Shown: positions 28,955-37,605 of the stretch, piece after piece | How the letters are laid out: each line of letters opens with the position of its first letter | Numbering within the stretch: the first letter of the stretch is position 1 | Source of the DNA: Thiemannella venezuelensis | GTDB lineage: Bacteria > Actinomycetota > Actinomycetes > Streptosporangiales > Streptosporangiaceae | Direction: 5' to 3' | Assembly: GCF_014203605.1 (NCBI RefSeq) | Contig: NZ_JACHJJ010000029.1 | Location: forward strand, 1 to 64,000 | Length of the DNA: 64,000 nt | The notes under the pieces: model-generated | The model's database searches: none | Seen by the model: the letters and a program-made list of their open reading frames with translations, nothing else | What the model was told of the DNA's origin: nothing | Made by a program: the position numbers and the translations under genes

Positions 28955-30052
28955 TCAGCCTCCGGCGGGCCTGCCGCCCATGATCTTCCCCGTCTCCGCG
29001 AGCAGCCTCTCGACGTAGCCGCGGGCGCCGCCCGGCGCGGTCAGCGCCGCGGCCTGGCCGGCCCACAGGTTGACCAGGCCGGCCAGGCCGCGGCGGCCCG
29101 CCTCCCGGCGGAGACCCAGCATCAGCGCGTTCTGCACCGGGTACGGCGGCACCTCCTCCTCGAAGGCCGCCATCTCCCGGACGAAGCGGTTGGGGATCGC
29201 CCGGGCGAGCCGCCCTGAGAACAGCCGGGTGAGCACGGTGACCCGGGCATCGGGGGCGTGCAGCGCGGCCTTGTGCAGCTCGCTCGCCCCCGACTCCCCG
29301 GTGGCCAGGAAACCGGTGCCGATCTGCACGCCGTGCGCCCCGAGCGTGAGCGCCGCGGCGACGCCGCGGCCGTCGGCGATCCCGCCCGCGGCGATCACCG
29401 GCACCGAGACGGCGTCGGCGACCTGCGGGACGAGGGAGAACGTGCCGACCAGCGACTCGTGCACGGGCCGCAGGAAGGCGCCCCGGTGCCCGCCCGCGTC
29501 GCTGCCGGAGGCGACGACCGCGTCCAGGCCCGCCTCCTCCAGCGCGACCGCCTCGTCCACGGTCGTCGCGGTGCCGATCGTCAGGACGCCCCGGCGGCGG
29601 GCCTCGGCGAGGACGCGCGCGGGCGGGACTCCCATGACGAAGCTGATCACCGGGGGACCGGCCGCGAGCAGGGCGTCCGCCTGGTCGTCGAAGTCCTGCC
29701 CGGCCTGCCGCCCGGGGGTGGGGACCGGGAGGCCGAGCTCCTCGAAGTAGGGCCGGATCCGGTCCACGTCGGCCGGCGCCGCCCGCAGCTCCGCTTCCCC
29801 GGGCTGGGGGACCCAGAGGTTGACCGCGAACGGCCGGCCGGTCGCCGCCCTGAGCTCGGCGACCAGGCCGGTGAGCTCGCCGGGGGCCAGGATGTGCCCG
29901 CCGTAGGAGCCGAGGCCGCCCGCCTCGGACACGGCCGCGGTCAGCGCGACGGACGACAGGCCGCCGCCGAAGGGGCCCTGGACGATCGGGTGCTCCAGGC
30001 CCAGTAGGCGCTCCAGCCTGCCGCCGGACCAGGAGGGGATGCGCGCGCCCAT
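28955..30052 (-). CDS. Nitronate monooxygenase (2-nitropropane dioxygenase family)
   Basis: This 365-residue FMN-dependent TIM-barrel enzyme has HPIVQGPFGGGLSSVALTAA, GGLGSYGGHILAPGEL, FAVNLWVPQP, VISFVMGVPP, DAVVASGSDAGGHRGAF (the catalytic-region GSDAGGH motif) and VIAAGGIADGRGVAAALTLG. It oxidises alkyl nitronates, a detoxifying reaction. The ATG overlaps the stop of the upstream flavodoxin-like gene (TGATG), and both lie under the TetR operator. Confidence 0.9.
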   Translation of the reverse strand: MGARIPSWSGGRLERLLGLEHPIVQGPFGGGLSSVALTAAVSEAGGLGSYGGHILAPGELTGLVAELRAATGRPFAVNLWVPQPGEAELRAAPADVDRIRPYFEELGLPVPTPGRQAGQDFDDQADALLAAGPPVISFVMGVPPARVLAEARRRGVLTIGTATTVDEAVALEEAGLDAVVASGSDAGGHRGAFLRPVHESLVGTFSLVPQVADAVSVPVIAAGGIADGRGVAAALTLGAHGVQIGTGFLATGESGASELHKAALHAPDARVTVLTRLFSGRLARAIPNRFVREMAAFEEEVPPYPVQNALMLGLRREAGRRGLAGLVNLWAGQAAALTAPGGARGYVERLLAETGKIMGGRPAGG

Positions 30053-30663
30053 CAGGAGGCCACCCCTTCGAGGCCGCGGCGGCCGGAGGCGAGCCGGAGC
30101 GCGGTCCGGGCGACCCGGCGGCCCAGGTGCTCGGCCGTCCGCAGGTCGGCGGGGGAGGGGGCGAGGTCGGGGCCGGCGTCGGAAGGCGACTGGGCCATCG
30201 CGCCGAGGAAGCCGCCGAGCCGGTTGAGGTCGTCGGGGCTTCCGTCGGCGCTGTACAGCCAGCCCGGCGGCAGCCCCAGCGTCACCCAGGTCATGCCGTG
30301 CTGGGCGGCGAGGAGCGCCATGGAGGTGAGCGTGTTGAGCTTGTCGCCGTTCACCCCGGCGGAGTTGGTGAACCCGGCGGCGAGCTTGTCGCGCCAGCCC
30401 ATGTCCGCCCAGACCTTGGCGCTGGCCTCGGCGAAGGCCTGGAAGGCGGCGGACTGGCTGCCCATGTAGGTCGGGGAGCCGAAGATGATGGCCTCGGCCC
30501 CGTCCAGTGCCGTCCACAGCTCGTCGGTCAGGGAGGTCACGTCGTGCAGCTCGGCCCGCACGCCGGGGACGGAGCGCGCGCCGCCGGCGGCGGCCCGGGC
30601 CTGGCGCTCGGTGTGGCCGTAGCCGCTGTGGTAGGCGATGGCGACGGTGATCGGTGGGAGCAT
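30052..30663 (-). CDS. Flavodoxin-fold NAD(P)H-dependent oxidoreductase (WrbA-like)
   Basis: This 203-residue protein has VAIAYHSGYGHTERQARAAA (FMN phosphate loop), AEAIIFGSPTYMGSQSAAFQ (SPTYMG motif), DKLAAGFTNSAGVNGDKLNT and GMTWVTLGLPPGW. It fits the WrbA/NADPH:quinone reductase group. It is the first gene of a two-gene operon with nitronate monooxygenase and is divergent from a TetR regulator across a large palindrome. GAAAGGG precedes the ATG. Likely induced by an electrophile or quinone sensed by the TetR protein (inference). Confidence 0.87.
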   Translation of the reverse strand: MLPPITVAIAYHSGYGHTERQARAAAGGARSVPGVRAELHDVTSLTDELWTALDGAEAIIFGSPTYMGSQSAAFQAFAEASAKVWADMGWRDKLAAGFTNSAGVNGDKLNTLTSMALLAAQHGMTWVTLGLPPGWLYSADGSPDDLNRLGGFLGAMAQSPSDAGPDLAPSPADLRTAEHLGRRVARTALRLASGRRGLEGVAS

Positions 30664-30705
30664 GGGTGCCCTTTCTCTTCCGCAGATGCTTGGCCGAGCT
30701 TATAG

Positions 30706-30745
30706 ACGGTCGGTCAACTATGTCCAGTTGTAGTTGACCGACCGT
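30706..30745. promoter_or_regulatory. TetR operator between divergent genes
   Basis: ACGGTCGGTCAACT and AGTTGACCGACCGT form a perfect 14-bp inverted repeat with a 12-base spacer in the divergent region. TATACT (30745-30750) touches the right arm and lies 6 bases before the TetR ATG, so it could be the -10 box of a leaderless tetR transcript. Binding here would repress both directions. Confidence 0.8.
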
Positions 30746-30756
30746 ATACTGCGGTC

Positions 30757-31368
30757 ATGGGACGATCGAGCACTGCCCGCGAACGGCTCCTCGACTCCGC
30801 CTGCGAGCTCATGCTCGGCAGGGGTTACGGCAGCATCGGAGTGGCGGAGATCTGCGCACGCGCCGACGTGCGCAAGGGCAGTTTCTACCACTTCTTCGAA
30901 TCCAAGCAGGCGCTGACGGTCGCGGTCGTCGACGCCCACTGGCAGGCGCAGCGGACGGCTTGGACCGCCGTGCTGGACGCGCCGGCGCCCGCGCTCGACC
31001 GGCTGGAACGGCTCTTGCGCGAGCAGGCGGAGGGGCAGCGCCGGGCGAAACTGGACGGCGGAGCGGTGCACGGCTGCCTGCTGGCCAACCTGGCGCTCGA
31101 GCTCAGTCGGCAGGACGGCCCGGTTCAGGAACGGCTGGAGGAGATCTTCGCCGAGCAGATCGGTCTCGTCCAGGCCGTTCTCGACGACGCGGCGCGCGAA
31201 GGGGCCATCCCGGCGCCGCGACAGGGTACGGCCCGCTCGCTGGTGGCCCAGCTGGAAGGGATGGTCCTGTTCGCGAAGCTGGGCAACGACCCGGAGATCC
31301 TGGACGACCTCTGGGAGCAGGCCAGGCTCCTGCTGGGCATGGCCGGCAGTCCCGCCCTCATCGCATAG
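30757..31368 (+). CDS. TetR/AcrR-family repressor
   Basis: This 203-residue regulator has an N-terminal helix-turn-helix (TARERLLDSACELMLGRGYG, VAEICARADVRKGSFYHFFE, SKQAL) and a C-terminal ligand-binding part containing GCLLANLALELSRQDG, similar to the TetR_C group with AefR/YcdC-like regulators. It sits divergent from the flavodoxin-like/nitronate monooxygenase operon with a perfect operator between, so it probably controls that operon and itself. Confidence 0.92.
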   Translation: MGRSSTARERLLDSACELMLGRGYGSIGVAEICARADVRKGSFYHFFESKQALTVAVVDAHWQAQRTAWTAVLDAPAPALDRLERLLREQAEGQRRAKLDGGAVHGCLLANLALELSRQDGPVQERLEEIFAEQIGLVQAVLDDAAREGAIPAPRQGTARSLVAQLEGMVLFAKLGNDPEILDDLWEQARLLLGMAGSPALIA

Positions 31369-31426
31369 CCGGGACCCGCCGGCGCCCCCGCCCGCATGGA
31401 CACCGGGCAGGCGGGGTGTCAGGCGG

Positions 31427-32020
31427 TCAGCGGGCCTGCGGGGTGGTACCGATCACCGACCGGCACAGCGTGCTCAGTTCGTCGACCACCGCGTCGAGCG
31501 GCGCCGAGGTGCGCTGAGCCTGGGCGAGCACGAGTGCGCCCTCCAGCGCGCCGACGACGAGCACCGCCAGGGACTGCGCCCGCCGCCGGTCGGCTCCGTC
31601 CGCGACGAGCCTGTCGGAGATCAGGTCGCACCAGGCCCCGAACACCTCTCCGGCGACGTCGCGGGCGGCCCGTTCGGTGCCCAGGGCCGCCGCGACGATC
31701 GGGCAGCCGACGGCGTAGTCACCGGCTTCGAGGCCGCGGCGCCACAGGTCGGCCATCGCGTGCAGCGCGCCCGGCGTGTCCGACGCGTCGAGGATCCGGG
31801 CCACTGCGGCGCTCAGGTGCCCGGCGGCGCTGCGCGTGGCCTCCTCGACGAGCTGCGACCTGCCGCCGGGGAAGTGGTGGTAGACCGAGCCGCGAGGCGC
31901 ACCGCTGTCGGCCAGCACGTCCGCGAACGAGACCGCGGCGACACCGCGCCGGCGCATCAGCTCGACCGTGCTGCGGATCATCGCCGCCCGGGGGCCGGCG
32001 GGGTCGTGCCGTCTCGTCAT
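31427..32020 (-). CDS. TetR/AcrR-family repressor (LmrA/YxaF-like)
   Basis: This 197-residue regulator has PRAAMIRSTVELMRRRGVAA, VSFADVLADSGAPRGSVYHH and FPGGRSQLVEEA, as in the LmrA/YxaF group (GSVYHHFPGGR is characteristic). Its C-terminal domain has GCPIVAAALG. GGGAG lies 7 bases before the ATG. It is divergent from a thioesterase gene across an AT-rich palindromic region, which it probably controls. Confidence 0.92.
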   Translation of the reverse strand: MTRRHDPAGPRAAMIRSTVELMRRRGVAAVSFADVLADSGAPRGSVYHHFPGGRSQLVEEATRSAAGHLSAAVARILDASDTPGALHAMADLWRRGLEAGDYAVGCPIVAAALGTERAARDVAGEVFGAWCDLISDRLVADGADRRRAQSLAVLVVGALEGALVLAQAQRTSAPLDAVVDELSTLCRSVIGTTPQAR

Positions 32021-32042
32021 CCGCGTGCTCCCGCTGTCTCCG

Positions 32043-32085
32043 TTTCTATGTATGTTGTCATACATAGATGTGGTGTACATAGAAA
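32043..32085. promoter_or_regulatory. Triple half-site operator between tetR and the thioesterase gene
   Basis: CTATGTATG (32046-32054) and CATACATAG (32059-32067) form a perfect 9-bp palindrome with a TTGT spacer. An outer pair, TTTCTATGTA (32043-32052) and TACATAGAAA (32076-32085), is also perfect and reuses the left site. So there are three half-sites with two possible pairings. The tract is AT-rich and lies between the two starts. Confidence 0.78.
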
Positions 32086-32111
32086 TGTCTACCCTGCCCC
32101 GAGGAGACAGC

Positions 32112-32933
32112 GTGACCGAGACCGACGCCCCGCCGCACCCGTTCGATGCGGCCGTCGCGCTCACCCCTGCGGCCGACGGCCGTACCAGGAGCCGGACCCG
32201 GCCGGAGTACGCCAACATGGTCGGCCCCTTCGGCGGTGTCACCGCGGCCACCCTCGTGCAGGCCGTCCAGCAGCACCCCGACCGGCTCGGCGACCCGCTC
32301 TCCATCACCGTCAACTACGCCGCCCCCGTCGCGGACGGCGACTTCGACATCGCCGCGCGGGTCGTGCGCAGCAACCGCACCAACCAGCACTGGACGCTCG
32401 AACTGACCCAGGACGGCGCGGTGACGACCACCGCCACCGCGGTGTTCGGCATCCACCGCGACACGTGGGCGGACACCGAGATCGCCATGCCGTCGGCACC
32501 GCCGCCGGACGCCGTCCCGGTACAGGGTTTCCCGGACTTCGTCGCGTGGGCCCGCAACTACGAGATGCGCTTCGTCCGGGGCGCCGTGCCGGACCAGGAC
32601 GCCGGCGAACACCCGGACTCGACCACGACCCTGTGGGTGCGCGACAACCCGGCCCGGCCCCTCGACTTCCCGGCGCTGACCTCGCTGTGCGACGTGTTCT
32701 ACCCGCGGGTGTTCCTGCGGCGCGGCCAGTACATGCCGGCCGGCACCGTCTCCCTCACCGTGTACTTCCACGCCGACGCCGGGGAGCTCGCGGCCCAGGG
32801 CGAGGACTACGTCCTGGGCACCGCGCGCACCCACCGCTTCTCGCGCGGCTACTTCGACCAGACCGCCCACATGTGGGGCCGCGACGGCACCCTGCTGGCC
32901 TCCACCCACCAGCTGGTCTACTTCAAGGGGTGA
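32112..32933 (+). CDS. Acyl-CoA thioesterase (TesB-like double hotdog)
   Basis: This 273-residue protein has two hotdog halves, as in TesB/DUF4442-type thioesterases: YANMVGPFGGVTAATLVQAV, LSITVNYAAPVADGDFDIAA, VVRSNRTNQHWTLELTQDG, then FLRRGQYMPAGTVSLTVYFH, TARTHRFSRGYFDQTAHMWG and LLASTHQLVYFK. The GTG at 32112 has GAGGAG at good distance; the longer upstream frame crosses the operator and is rejected. It probably hydrolyses an acyl-CoA and is repressed by the divergent TetR protein. Confidence 0.87.
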   Translation: MTETDAPPHPFDAAVALTPAADGRTRSRTRPEYANMVGPFGGVTAATLVQAVQQHPDRLGDPLSITVNYAAPVADGDFDIAARVVRSNRTNQHWTLELTQDGAVTTTATAVFGIHRDTWADTEIAMPSAPPPDAVPVQGFPDFVAWARNYEMRFVRGAVPDQDAGEHPDSTTTLWVRDNPARPLDFPALTSLCDVFYPRVFLRRGQYMPAGTVSLTVYFHADAGELAAQGEDYVLGTARTHRFSRGYFDQTAHMWGRDGTLLASTHQLVYFKG

Positions 32934-32961
32934 ACCCGCCCGGCGTCCGCCGGTCCCGCGG

Positions 32962-34221
32962 TCAGCGGCGGCCGAGGAGGCGCGCCAGGGCGTGCAGGGT
33001 CTCGGCGGGCGTTCCCGGAGACGGGGAGACGCGGAGCACGGGCACCGGCATGTCCAGCGGTGCCCTGCCGACCGGTACGGCGCCGACCAGCAGGGACGCC
33101 TCCGCCGCGAGGGAGGCGGCGTCCGCGACGGCCGCCGCGGGGTCCGCACCCGGCGGAGGCCTGAGCGTGACGACGGCGGAGGGCTCGTCCAGCGGTTCGA
33201 CCGCCTGCCAGCCGCCGGCCCCGTCGAGGAGGCGGCGCGCCGTGGCGCCCAGCTCCGCCAGGCGGGCGTGGACCGCGGCGGGGCCGAGCGCGTGGTGTTC
33301 CCGTACGGCGACGCCGAGACCGGCCCGCGCGGCCACCGCCCCCTCCGCGGTCTCGTAGCGGGCCGCGCCCGCCAGGGGAGAGGGCTGCCCGTCCACCCAG
33401 ACGTGGCCGCCGAGCGCGGGGGCCGCGGTGTCCATCCCCGGGTGGAGCCCGGGGACGATCAGGAAACCGACTCCGCGCGGCCCGGCGAGCCACTTGCGGG
33501 ACGTCCCGACGTAGGCGGCGGCGCCGACGCCGCCGGTGTCCACGTGCCCGAGGGACTGGCACACGTCCAGGACCAGCGGCACGCCGGCCTCGCGGCACAG
33601 CCGCCCGATCGCCCGCGCGGGCTGCACGACGCCCCGGTGCGAGGCGATGTGCGGGACGGTCAGCAGATCCAGCCCGCCGGCCAGCACGGACCGCAGCCCG
33701 TCCGGGTCGACGCGGGAGTCTCCGTCCGCCGGGACCTCGACCAGCCGCCAGCCGCGGTCCCGGGCCAGGCGGCGCAGGAGCATGAGCGTGCTGCCGTACT
33801 CGGCGCGGGTGAACCCGACGCGGCCGCCCGGGGGGAGCCGCCACCCGCCGAGCAGTGCCGCCATCGCCGCCGTCCCGCTCTCCAGGAAGGCGACGTCCCG
33901 CGCGTCCGCGCCGACCAGGGCGGCCAGCGCGGACCGGGACCCGCCCAGGTCCGCGGCCGCGCGGTAACCGCCCGTCTCGCGCTCCCGCCGCAGGTGGGCG
34001 ACGACGGCGTCGAGCACCAGGTCGCTGGGGACGTTGCACCCGGCGGCGTCGAGGTGGCCGGGCGGCACCCGGGACCGCGCCGCCCGCCAGGCGTCGGCGA
34101 CCGCCGTCGCGCCGGGCGGGCCGTTCGCCCCGCCCGGCACGGCCACGAGGTCCGGACCGTCCGTGCCGCCCGGGCCCGGCGGGTCATGGGGGCCGGGCGC
34201 CGGCCGGGTCCCGGTGGTCAT
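32962..34221 (-). CDS. egtE: Ergothioneine biosynthesis PLP-dependent C-S lyase EgtE
   Basis: This 419-residue class V aminotransferase-fold enzyme has AAGCNVPSDLVLDAVVAHLR, VAFLESGTAAMAALLGGW, RAEYGSTLMLLRRLA, VPLVLDVCQSLGHVDTGG (the Asp for PLP) and YVGTSRKWLAGPRGVGFL (the PLP-binding Lys). EgtE removes pyruvate and ammonia from the sulfoxide intermediate to give ergothioneine. It is the last gene of the egt operon and overlaps egtD (ATGA). The first 30 residues are Gly/Pro-rich. Confidence 0.93.
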   Translation of the reverse strand: MTTGTRPAPGPHDPPGPGGTDGPDLVAVPGGANGPPGATAVADAWRAARSRVPPGHLDAAGCNVPSDLVLDAVVAHLRRERETGGYRAAADLGGSRSALAALVGADARDVAFLESGTAAMAALLGGWRLPPGGRVGFTRAEYGSTLMLLRRLARDRGWRLVEVPADGDSRVDPDGLRSVLAGGLDLLTVPHIASHRGVVQPARAIGRLCREAGVPLVLDVCQSLGHVDTGGVGAAAYVGTSRKWLAGPRGVGFLIVPGLHPGMDTAAPALGGHVWVDGQPSPLAGAARYETAEGAVAARAGLGVAVREHHALGPAAVHARLAELGATARRLLDGAGGWQAVEPLDEPSAVVTLRPPPGADPAAAVADAASLAAEASLLVGAVPVGRAPLDMPVPVLRVSPSPGTPAETLHALARLLGRR

Positions 34222-35198
34222 ACACCGGCCAGGGTGAGACTGAAGTCGCCGGCGGGGTCGGTGTACTGGCGCAGGGTGGTGAAACCGGCCGCGGCGAGCT
34301 CGTCCCTGAGCCCCTCCAGACGGAACTTGGCGCTGATCTCGGTGCGCGTCTCCTCTCCCGCGGCGAACGGCACCGACAGGTCCAGGGCGCCGATCCGCAC
34401 GGTCATGTCCCGGGTCGCGCGCAGCCGCATCTCGATCCAGTCGTGCCGCTCGTCGTAGAGCGCGACGTGCTCGAAGGCGTCCGGCTCGAAGTCGGCGTCC
34501 AGCTCCCGGTTGATCACGTGCAGGACGTTGCGGTTGAAGGCGGCCGTCACGCCCGCCGCGTCGTCGTAGGCCGCGACCAGCCGTCCGGTCTCCTTGACCA
34601 GGTCCGCCCCGAGCAGGAAGGTGTCGCCGGGGCGCAGGGTCGCGCGCAGCTCCTTCAGGAACACCTCGCGGGTGGCCGGGTCGAGGTTGCCGATGGTGCC
34701 GCCGAGGAAGGCGACCATCCGCCTGCCCGTCCGCGGCAGCAGCCCCAGGTGGTGCTCGAAGTCGGCGCAGACCGCCCGCACGGTGAGCCCGGGCAGGCGG
34801 GCGGTGAGCCGCCGCGCCGCCTCGGCGAGGGTGTGCGCGTCGACGTCCACCGGGGTGTAGGCGCGCAGGGTCCCCGCGGCGGTGAGGGCGTCGAGCAGCA
34901 GGACGGTCTTCTCGCTGGTCCCCGAGCCTAGCTCGACCAGCGTGTCCGCGCCGCACGCCGCCGCCATCTCACCGGCCCGGGCGCGCAGGATGGCCAGCTC
35001 CCGGCGGGTCGGGTAGTACTCGGGCAGCCGGGTGATCCGGGTGAACAGCTCGCTGCCCGCCGCGTCGTAGAACCACTTCGGCGGCAACTGCTTGGGCCGC
35101 GACGCCAGGCCGGCGCGGACGTCGCGCTCGAGCGCCTGGCGCAGGTAGTCGCGGTCGAGATGGTCGATCAGGTGCACGGTTGACTGGCTGACGGGCAC
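34218..35198 (-). CDS. egtD: L-histidine Nα-methyltransferase EgtD
   Basis: This 326-residue SAM-dependent enzyme trimethylates histidine to hercynine, the first step of ergothioneine synthesis. It has PKQLPPKWFYDAAGSELFTR, ITRLPEYYPTRREL, TLVELGSGTSEKTVLLLDAL (SAM motif I), MVAFLGGTIGNLDPATREVF, LLGADLVKETGRLVAAYDD, AFNRNVLHVINRELDADF and RTEISAKFRLEG. The GTG at 35198 has GGAGG 4 bases upstream and gives near-typical length; an in-frame ATG at 35231 would add 11 residues without a clear ribosome site. Confidence 0.94.
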   Translation of the reverse strand: MPVSQSTVHLIDHLDRDYLRQALERDVRAGLASRPKQLPPKWFYDAAGSELFTRITRLPEYYPTRRELAILRARAGEMAAACGADTLVELGSGTSEKTVLLLDALTAAGTLRAYTPVDVDAHTLAEAARRLTARLPGLTVRAVCADFEHHLGLLPRTGRRMVAFLGGTIGNLDPATREVFLKELRATLRPGDTFLLGADLVKETGRLVAAYDDAAGVTAAFNRNVLHVINRELDADFEPDAFEHVALYDERHDWIEMRLRATRDMTVRIGALDLSVPFAAGEETRTEISAKFRLEGLRDELAAAGFTTLRQYTDPAGDFSLTLAGV

Positions 35199-35300
35199 GG
35201 GGCCTCCAGGGTCGCGGGTCGCGGCGGTCATCGGTGCACCGGCGCGCGGAACAGGCGCCGGCGGGCCGGAACGGGTGCCGGCGGGTCGGGGTGGTCGCTT

Positions 35301-35363
35301 GCGGGTCGGATCGGGTGCGGCGGTCGGGCCGGGCGGGTGCGCGGGTCGGATCGGGTGCGGCGG
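35301..35363. repeat. 23-bp direct repeat between egtC and egtD
   Basis: GCGGGTCGGATCGGGTGCGG plus CGG occurs at 35301-35323 and again, identical, at 35341-35363. Related GCGGGTCGGGG lies at 35281, so the tract has a rough 20-bp period. It fills most of the egtC-egtD gap. Confidence 0.85.
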
Positions 35364-35364
35364 G

Positions 35365-36111
35365 TCAGATCGGCTGGACGTGCACGCCGCCGGACGAGAC
35401 GAGCAGCAGGCTCCGCTCCGGTACGGCCTGCCAGCCGGGCCGCCCGTCCAGCGGCTCGCTCGCCACGAGCACGCCGCCACCGGATCCGCCGCCGGCGCCG
35501 GAGCCGTCGTCGTGGCGGAGGAAGAGGGTGTCGCCCCAGACGGTCGCGGCGAGCGACGCGCCGTCGCAGGCGAGCAGGTTCAGCCGGGCGCCGGGGTCCT
35601 TCGCCCCGGCGTGGGCCACGACCCCGGCCAGGGCGTCGCCGAGCGGGAGCCCGGCGCGCAGCCGCAGGAACACCGCGGCGGCCAGCCAGGCGGAGTCGCA
35701 GGAGCTCTCCGCTCCGTCGGGCAGGTCGCCGGCGAGGTCACCGACCGCGTCCCGGGAGACGCGGCCGTTGTGGCTGAGCAGCCACCGCCCGTCGGTGAAG
35801 GGCGCGGTGGCCGTCTCCTCGACCGGCATGCCGACCGTGGCCGACCGGACGGCGGCCAGCAGGCAGTGCGAGCGGGCCACCCGTGCCAGGGCGGGCAGGT
35901 TGGCGTCGGTCCAGGCGGGGACCGCACGGCGGTAGCGGACCGGTTCGGGGTGGGCGGAGTCGTACCAGCCCATGCCGTAGCCGTCGGCGTTGACCGTGCC
36001 GTACCGCTGCAGCCGGGGCGCGTAGGACTGCCTGAGCAGGCCGTGCTCCGGCTCGTGGATCAGTGAGGCGAGGGCGCGGGGGGCGCCCAGCCAGGCCGCG
36101 TGACGGCACAT
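35365..36111 (-). CDS. egtC: γ-glutamyl-hercynylcysteine sulfoxide hydrolase EgtC
   Basis: This 248-residue Ntn amidohydrolase has a class II glutamine amidotransferase fold. It starts MCRHAAWLGAPRAL, with Cys2 the nucleophile after Met removal, and has NADGYGMGWYDSAHPEPVRY, LLSHNGRVSRDAV and SSCDSAWLAAAVFL. It removes the γ-glutamyl group from the EgtB product. The ATG overlaps the egtB stop (TGATG), so the genes are coupled. A directly repeated tract separates it from egtD. Confidence 0.94.
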   Translation of the reverse strand: MCRHAAWLGAPRALASLIHEPEHGLLRQSYAPRLQRYGTVNADGYGMGWYDSAHPEPVRYRRAVPAWTDANLPALARVARSHCLLAAVRSATVGMPVEETATAPFTDGRWLLSHNGRVSRDAVGDLAGDLPDGAESSCDSAWLAAAVFLRLRAGLPLGDALAGVVAHAGAKDPGARLNLLACDGASLAATVWGDTLFLRHDDGSGAGGGSGGGVLVASEPLDGRPGWQAVPERSLLLVSSGGVHVQPI

Positions 36112-37526
36112 CAGGCTTCCTCCCGGGAGGCCGAGCGGGCGCAGCGGAAACCGGAGAAGATCTGCCGCCGGACCGGGTAGTCCCAGTTGCGGAACGTCGT
36201 GCGGACCGCCGCCGGGTCGGCGGCCCAGGAGCCGCCGCGCAGCACCCGGTGGTCGCGGCCGAAGAAGACCTCGCTGTACTCGGGGTAGGGGAAGCTGCGG
36301 AAGCCGGGATACGGCAGGAAGTGGGAGGAGGTCCACTCCCACACCTCCCCGATCATCTGCTCGGCGCCGTAGGCGCTCGCCCCCGCCGGGTAGGCGCCCA
36401 CCGGTGCCGGGCGCGCCGCCCGGTGGCCGAGGTTGGCCCGTCCGGGCCCGGGGTCGCCGTCTCCCCAGGGGTACTTCCGGGCACGGCCGGCCTCCGGGTC
36501 CCAGCCGCAGGCCTTCTCCCACTCGGCCTCGGTGGGCAGTCTCCTGCCCGCCCAGCGGGCGTAGGCGTCGGCCTCGTACCAGCACACGTGCTGGACCGGC
36601 TCGTCCATGGGCACCGGTTCCGTACGGCCGAAGCGGGTGCGCCACCAGGTGCCGCCGTCCCTGGTCCAGAACAGCGGGGCGAAGGCGCCGCTGCTCCGCA
36701 GCCACCGCCGGCCCTCCGCCGTCCACCAGCGCGGGTCGCCGTAGCCGCCGTCCTCGACGAAGGCGGCGTAGGCGCCGTTGCTCACCGGGAACCTGTCGAT
36801 CCAGTAGGCGGGCAGATCGACCCGGTGGGCCGGACGCTCGTTGTCGTAGGCCCACGGCAGCAGGTCGGTGCCCATCAGGAAGGGGCCGCCGGGGACGAAC
36901 ACCTCCTCGGCGCCGGTCGGGGCCCCGGCCCGGCCGGGCGGCAGGCCGCCCTCGGCGACCAGGCCCGGCCGCCCGGACAACTGCAGCGTGGCGAGCATCG
37001 TCTCGTCGTGCTGGTGCTCGTGCTGGATCACCAGGCCGAAGACGAAGCCGTCCCGGCGCAGCGGGTCGGGGCCGTCCAGGTCGACGGCGTCCAGCACGTC
37101 CAGCACGCGGCCCCGCACACCGGAGATGTAGCGGCGGGCCTCCTCCGGCCCCAGGATGGGCAGGGACGGGCGGTCCCTGCGGGGATGCTTGAAGGCGTCG
37201 TAGAGGTCGTCGATCTCGGGGCGGAGCGGCGTGATGCCGCCGGTCTCCCGGAGCACCCACAGCTCCTCGTAGTTGCCGACGTGCGCCAGGTCCCACACCA
37301 GCGGGGACATCAGCGGGGAGTGCTGGCGCACCAGCAGGTCGTCGTCGGCGTCGGTGTAGGCCAGCGACCGGTCCCGCACGGCGGCCAGCCCGGCGGCGAT
37401 CCGCTCCTTGACGTCCCGCTCTCCCTCGTCCCGCTCGCCGACGCCCCGCCCCTCGGCCTCCCGCCCCCGGACGCCGTGCTCCCGGACGCCGTGCCCCCCG
37501 AAGTCCCGCTCCCCGATACCGTTCAT
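36111..37526 (-). CDS. egtB: Ergothioneine sulfoxide synthase EgtB
   Basis: This 471-residue non-heme iron enzyme joins γ-Glu-Cys to hercynine with O2. The N-terminal DinB-like domain supplies iron ligands: WDLAHVGNYEELWVL and QHEHQHDETMLATLQL (HxHxH). The C-terminal FGE-sulfatase domain has VFVPGGPFLMGTD, RPAHRVDLPAYWIDRFPVSN, RLPTEAEWEKACGWDP, GEVWEWTSSHFLPYPGF and HRVLRGGSWAADP. The first 40 residues are a Gly/Glu/Arg/Val-rich repeat-like extension not usual in EgtB. GGAAGGG precedes the ATG at 37526. Confidence 0.95.
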   Translation of the reverse strand: MNGIGERDFGGHGVREHGVRGREAEGRGVGERDEGERDVKERIAAGLAAVRDRSLAYTDADDDLLVRQHSPLMSPLVWDLAHVGNYEELWVLRETGGITPLRPEIDDLYDAFKHPRRDRPSLPILGPEEARRYISGVRGRVLDVLDAVDLDGPDPLRRDGFVFGLVIQHEHQHDETMLATLQLSGRPGLVAEGGLPPGRAGAPTGAEEVFVPGGPFLMGTDLLPWAYDNERPAHRVDLPAYWIDRFPVSNGAYAAFVEDGGYGDPRWWTAEGRRWLRSSGAFAPLFWTRDGGTWWRTRFGRTEPVPMDEPVQHVCWYEADAYARWAGRRLPTEAEWEKACGWDPEAGRARKYPWGDGDPGPGRANLGHRAARPAPVGAYPAGASAYGAEQMIGEVWEWTSSHFLPYPGFRSFPYPEYSEVFFGRDHRVLRGGSWAADPAAVRTTFRNWDYPVRRQIFSGFRCARSASREEA

Positions 37527-37605
37527 GCCCGCCCTTCCGTTCGTACGGTCTTCCTCGTCTCGGGGCCCGCATCCGTGAACGCGCCGTGCCCGTCGGCCCG
37601 CCCGC

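Noticed and set aside
31968-32111. N-terminal extension of the thioesterase from an upstream ATG
   Set aside because: It runs through the palindromic operator and part of the divergent tetR gene; the GTG at 32112 has a good ribosome site.
36111-36111. Frameshift between egtB and egtC
   Set aside because: The shared base is a normal TGATG stop-start overlap; both proteins are full length.
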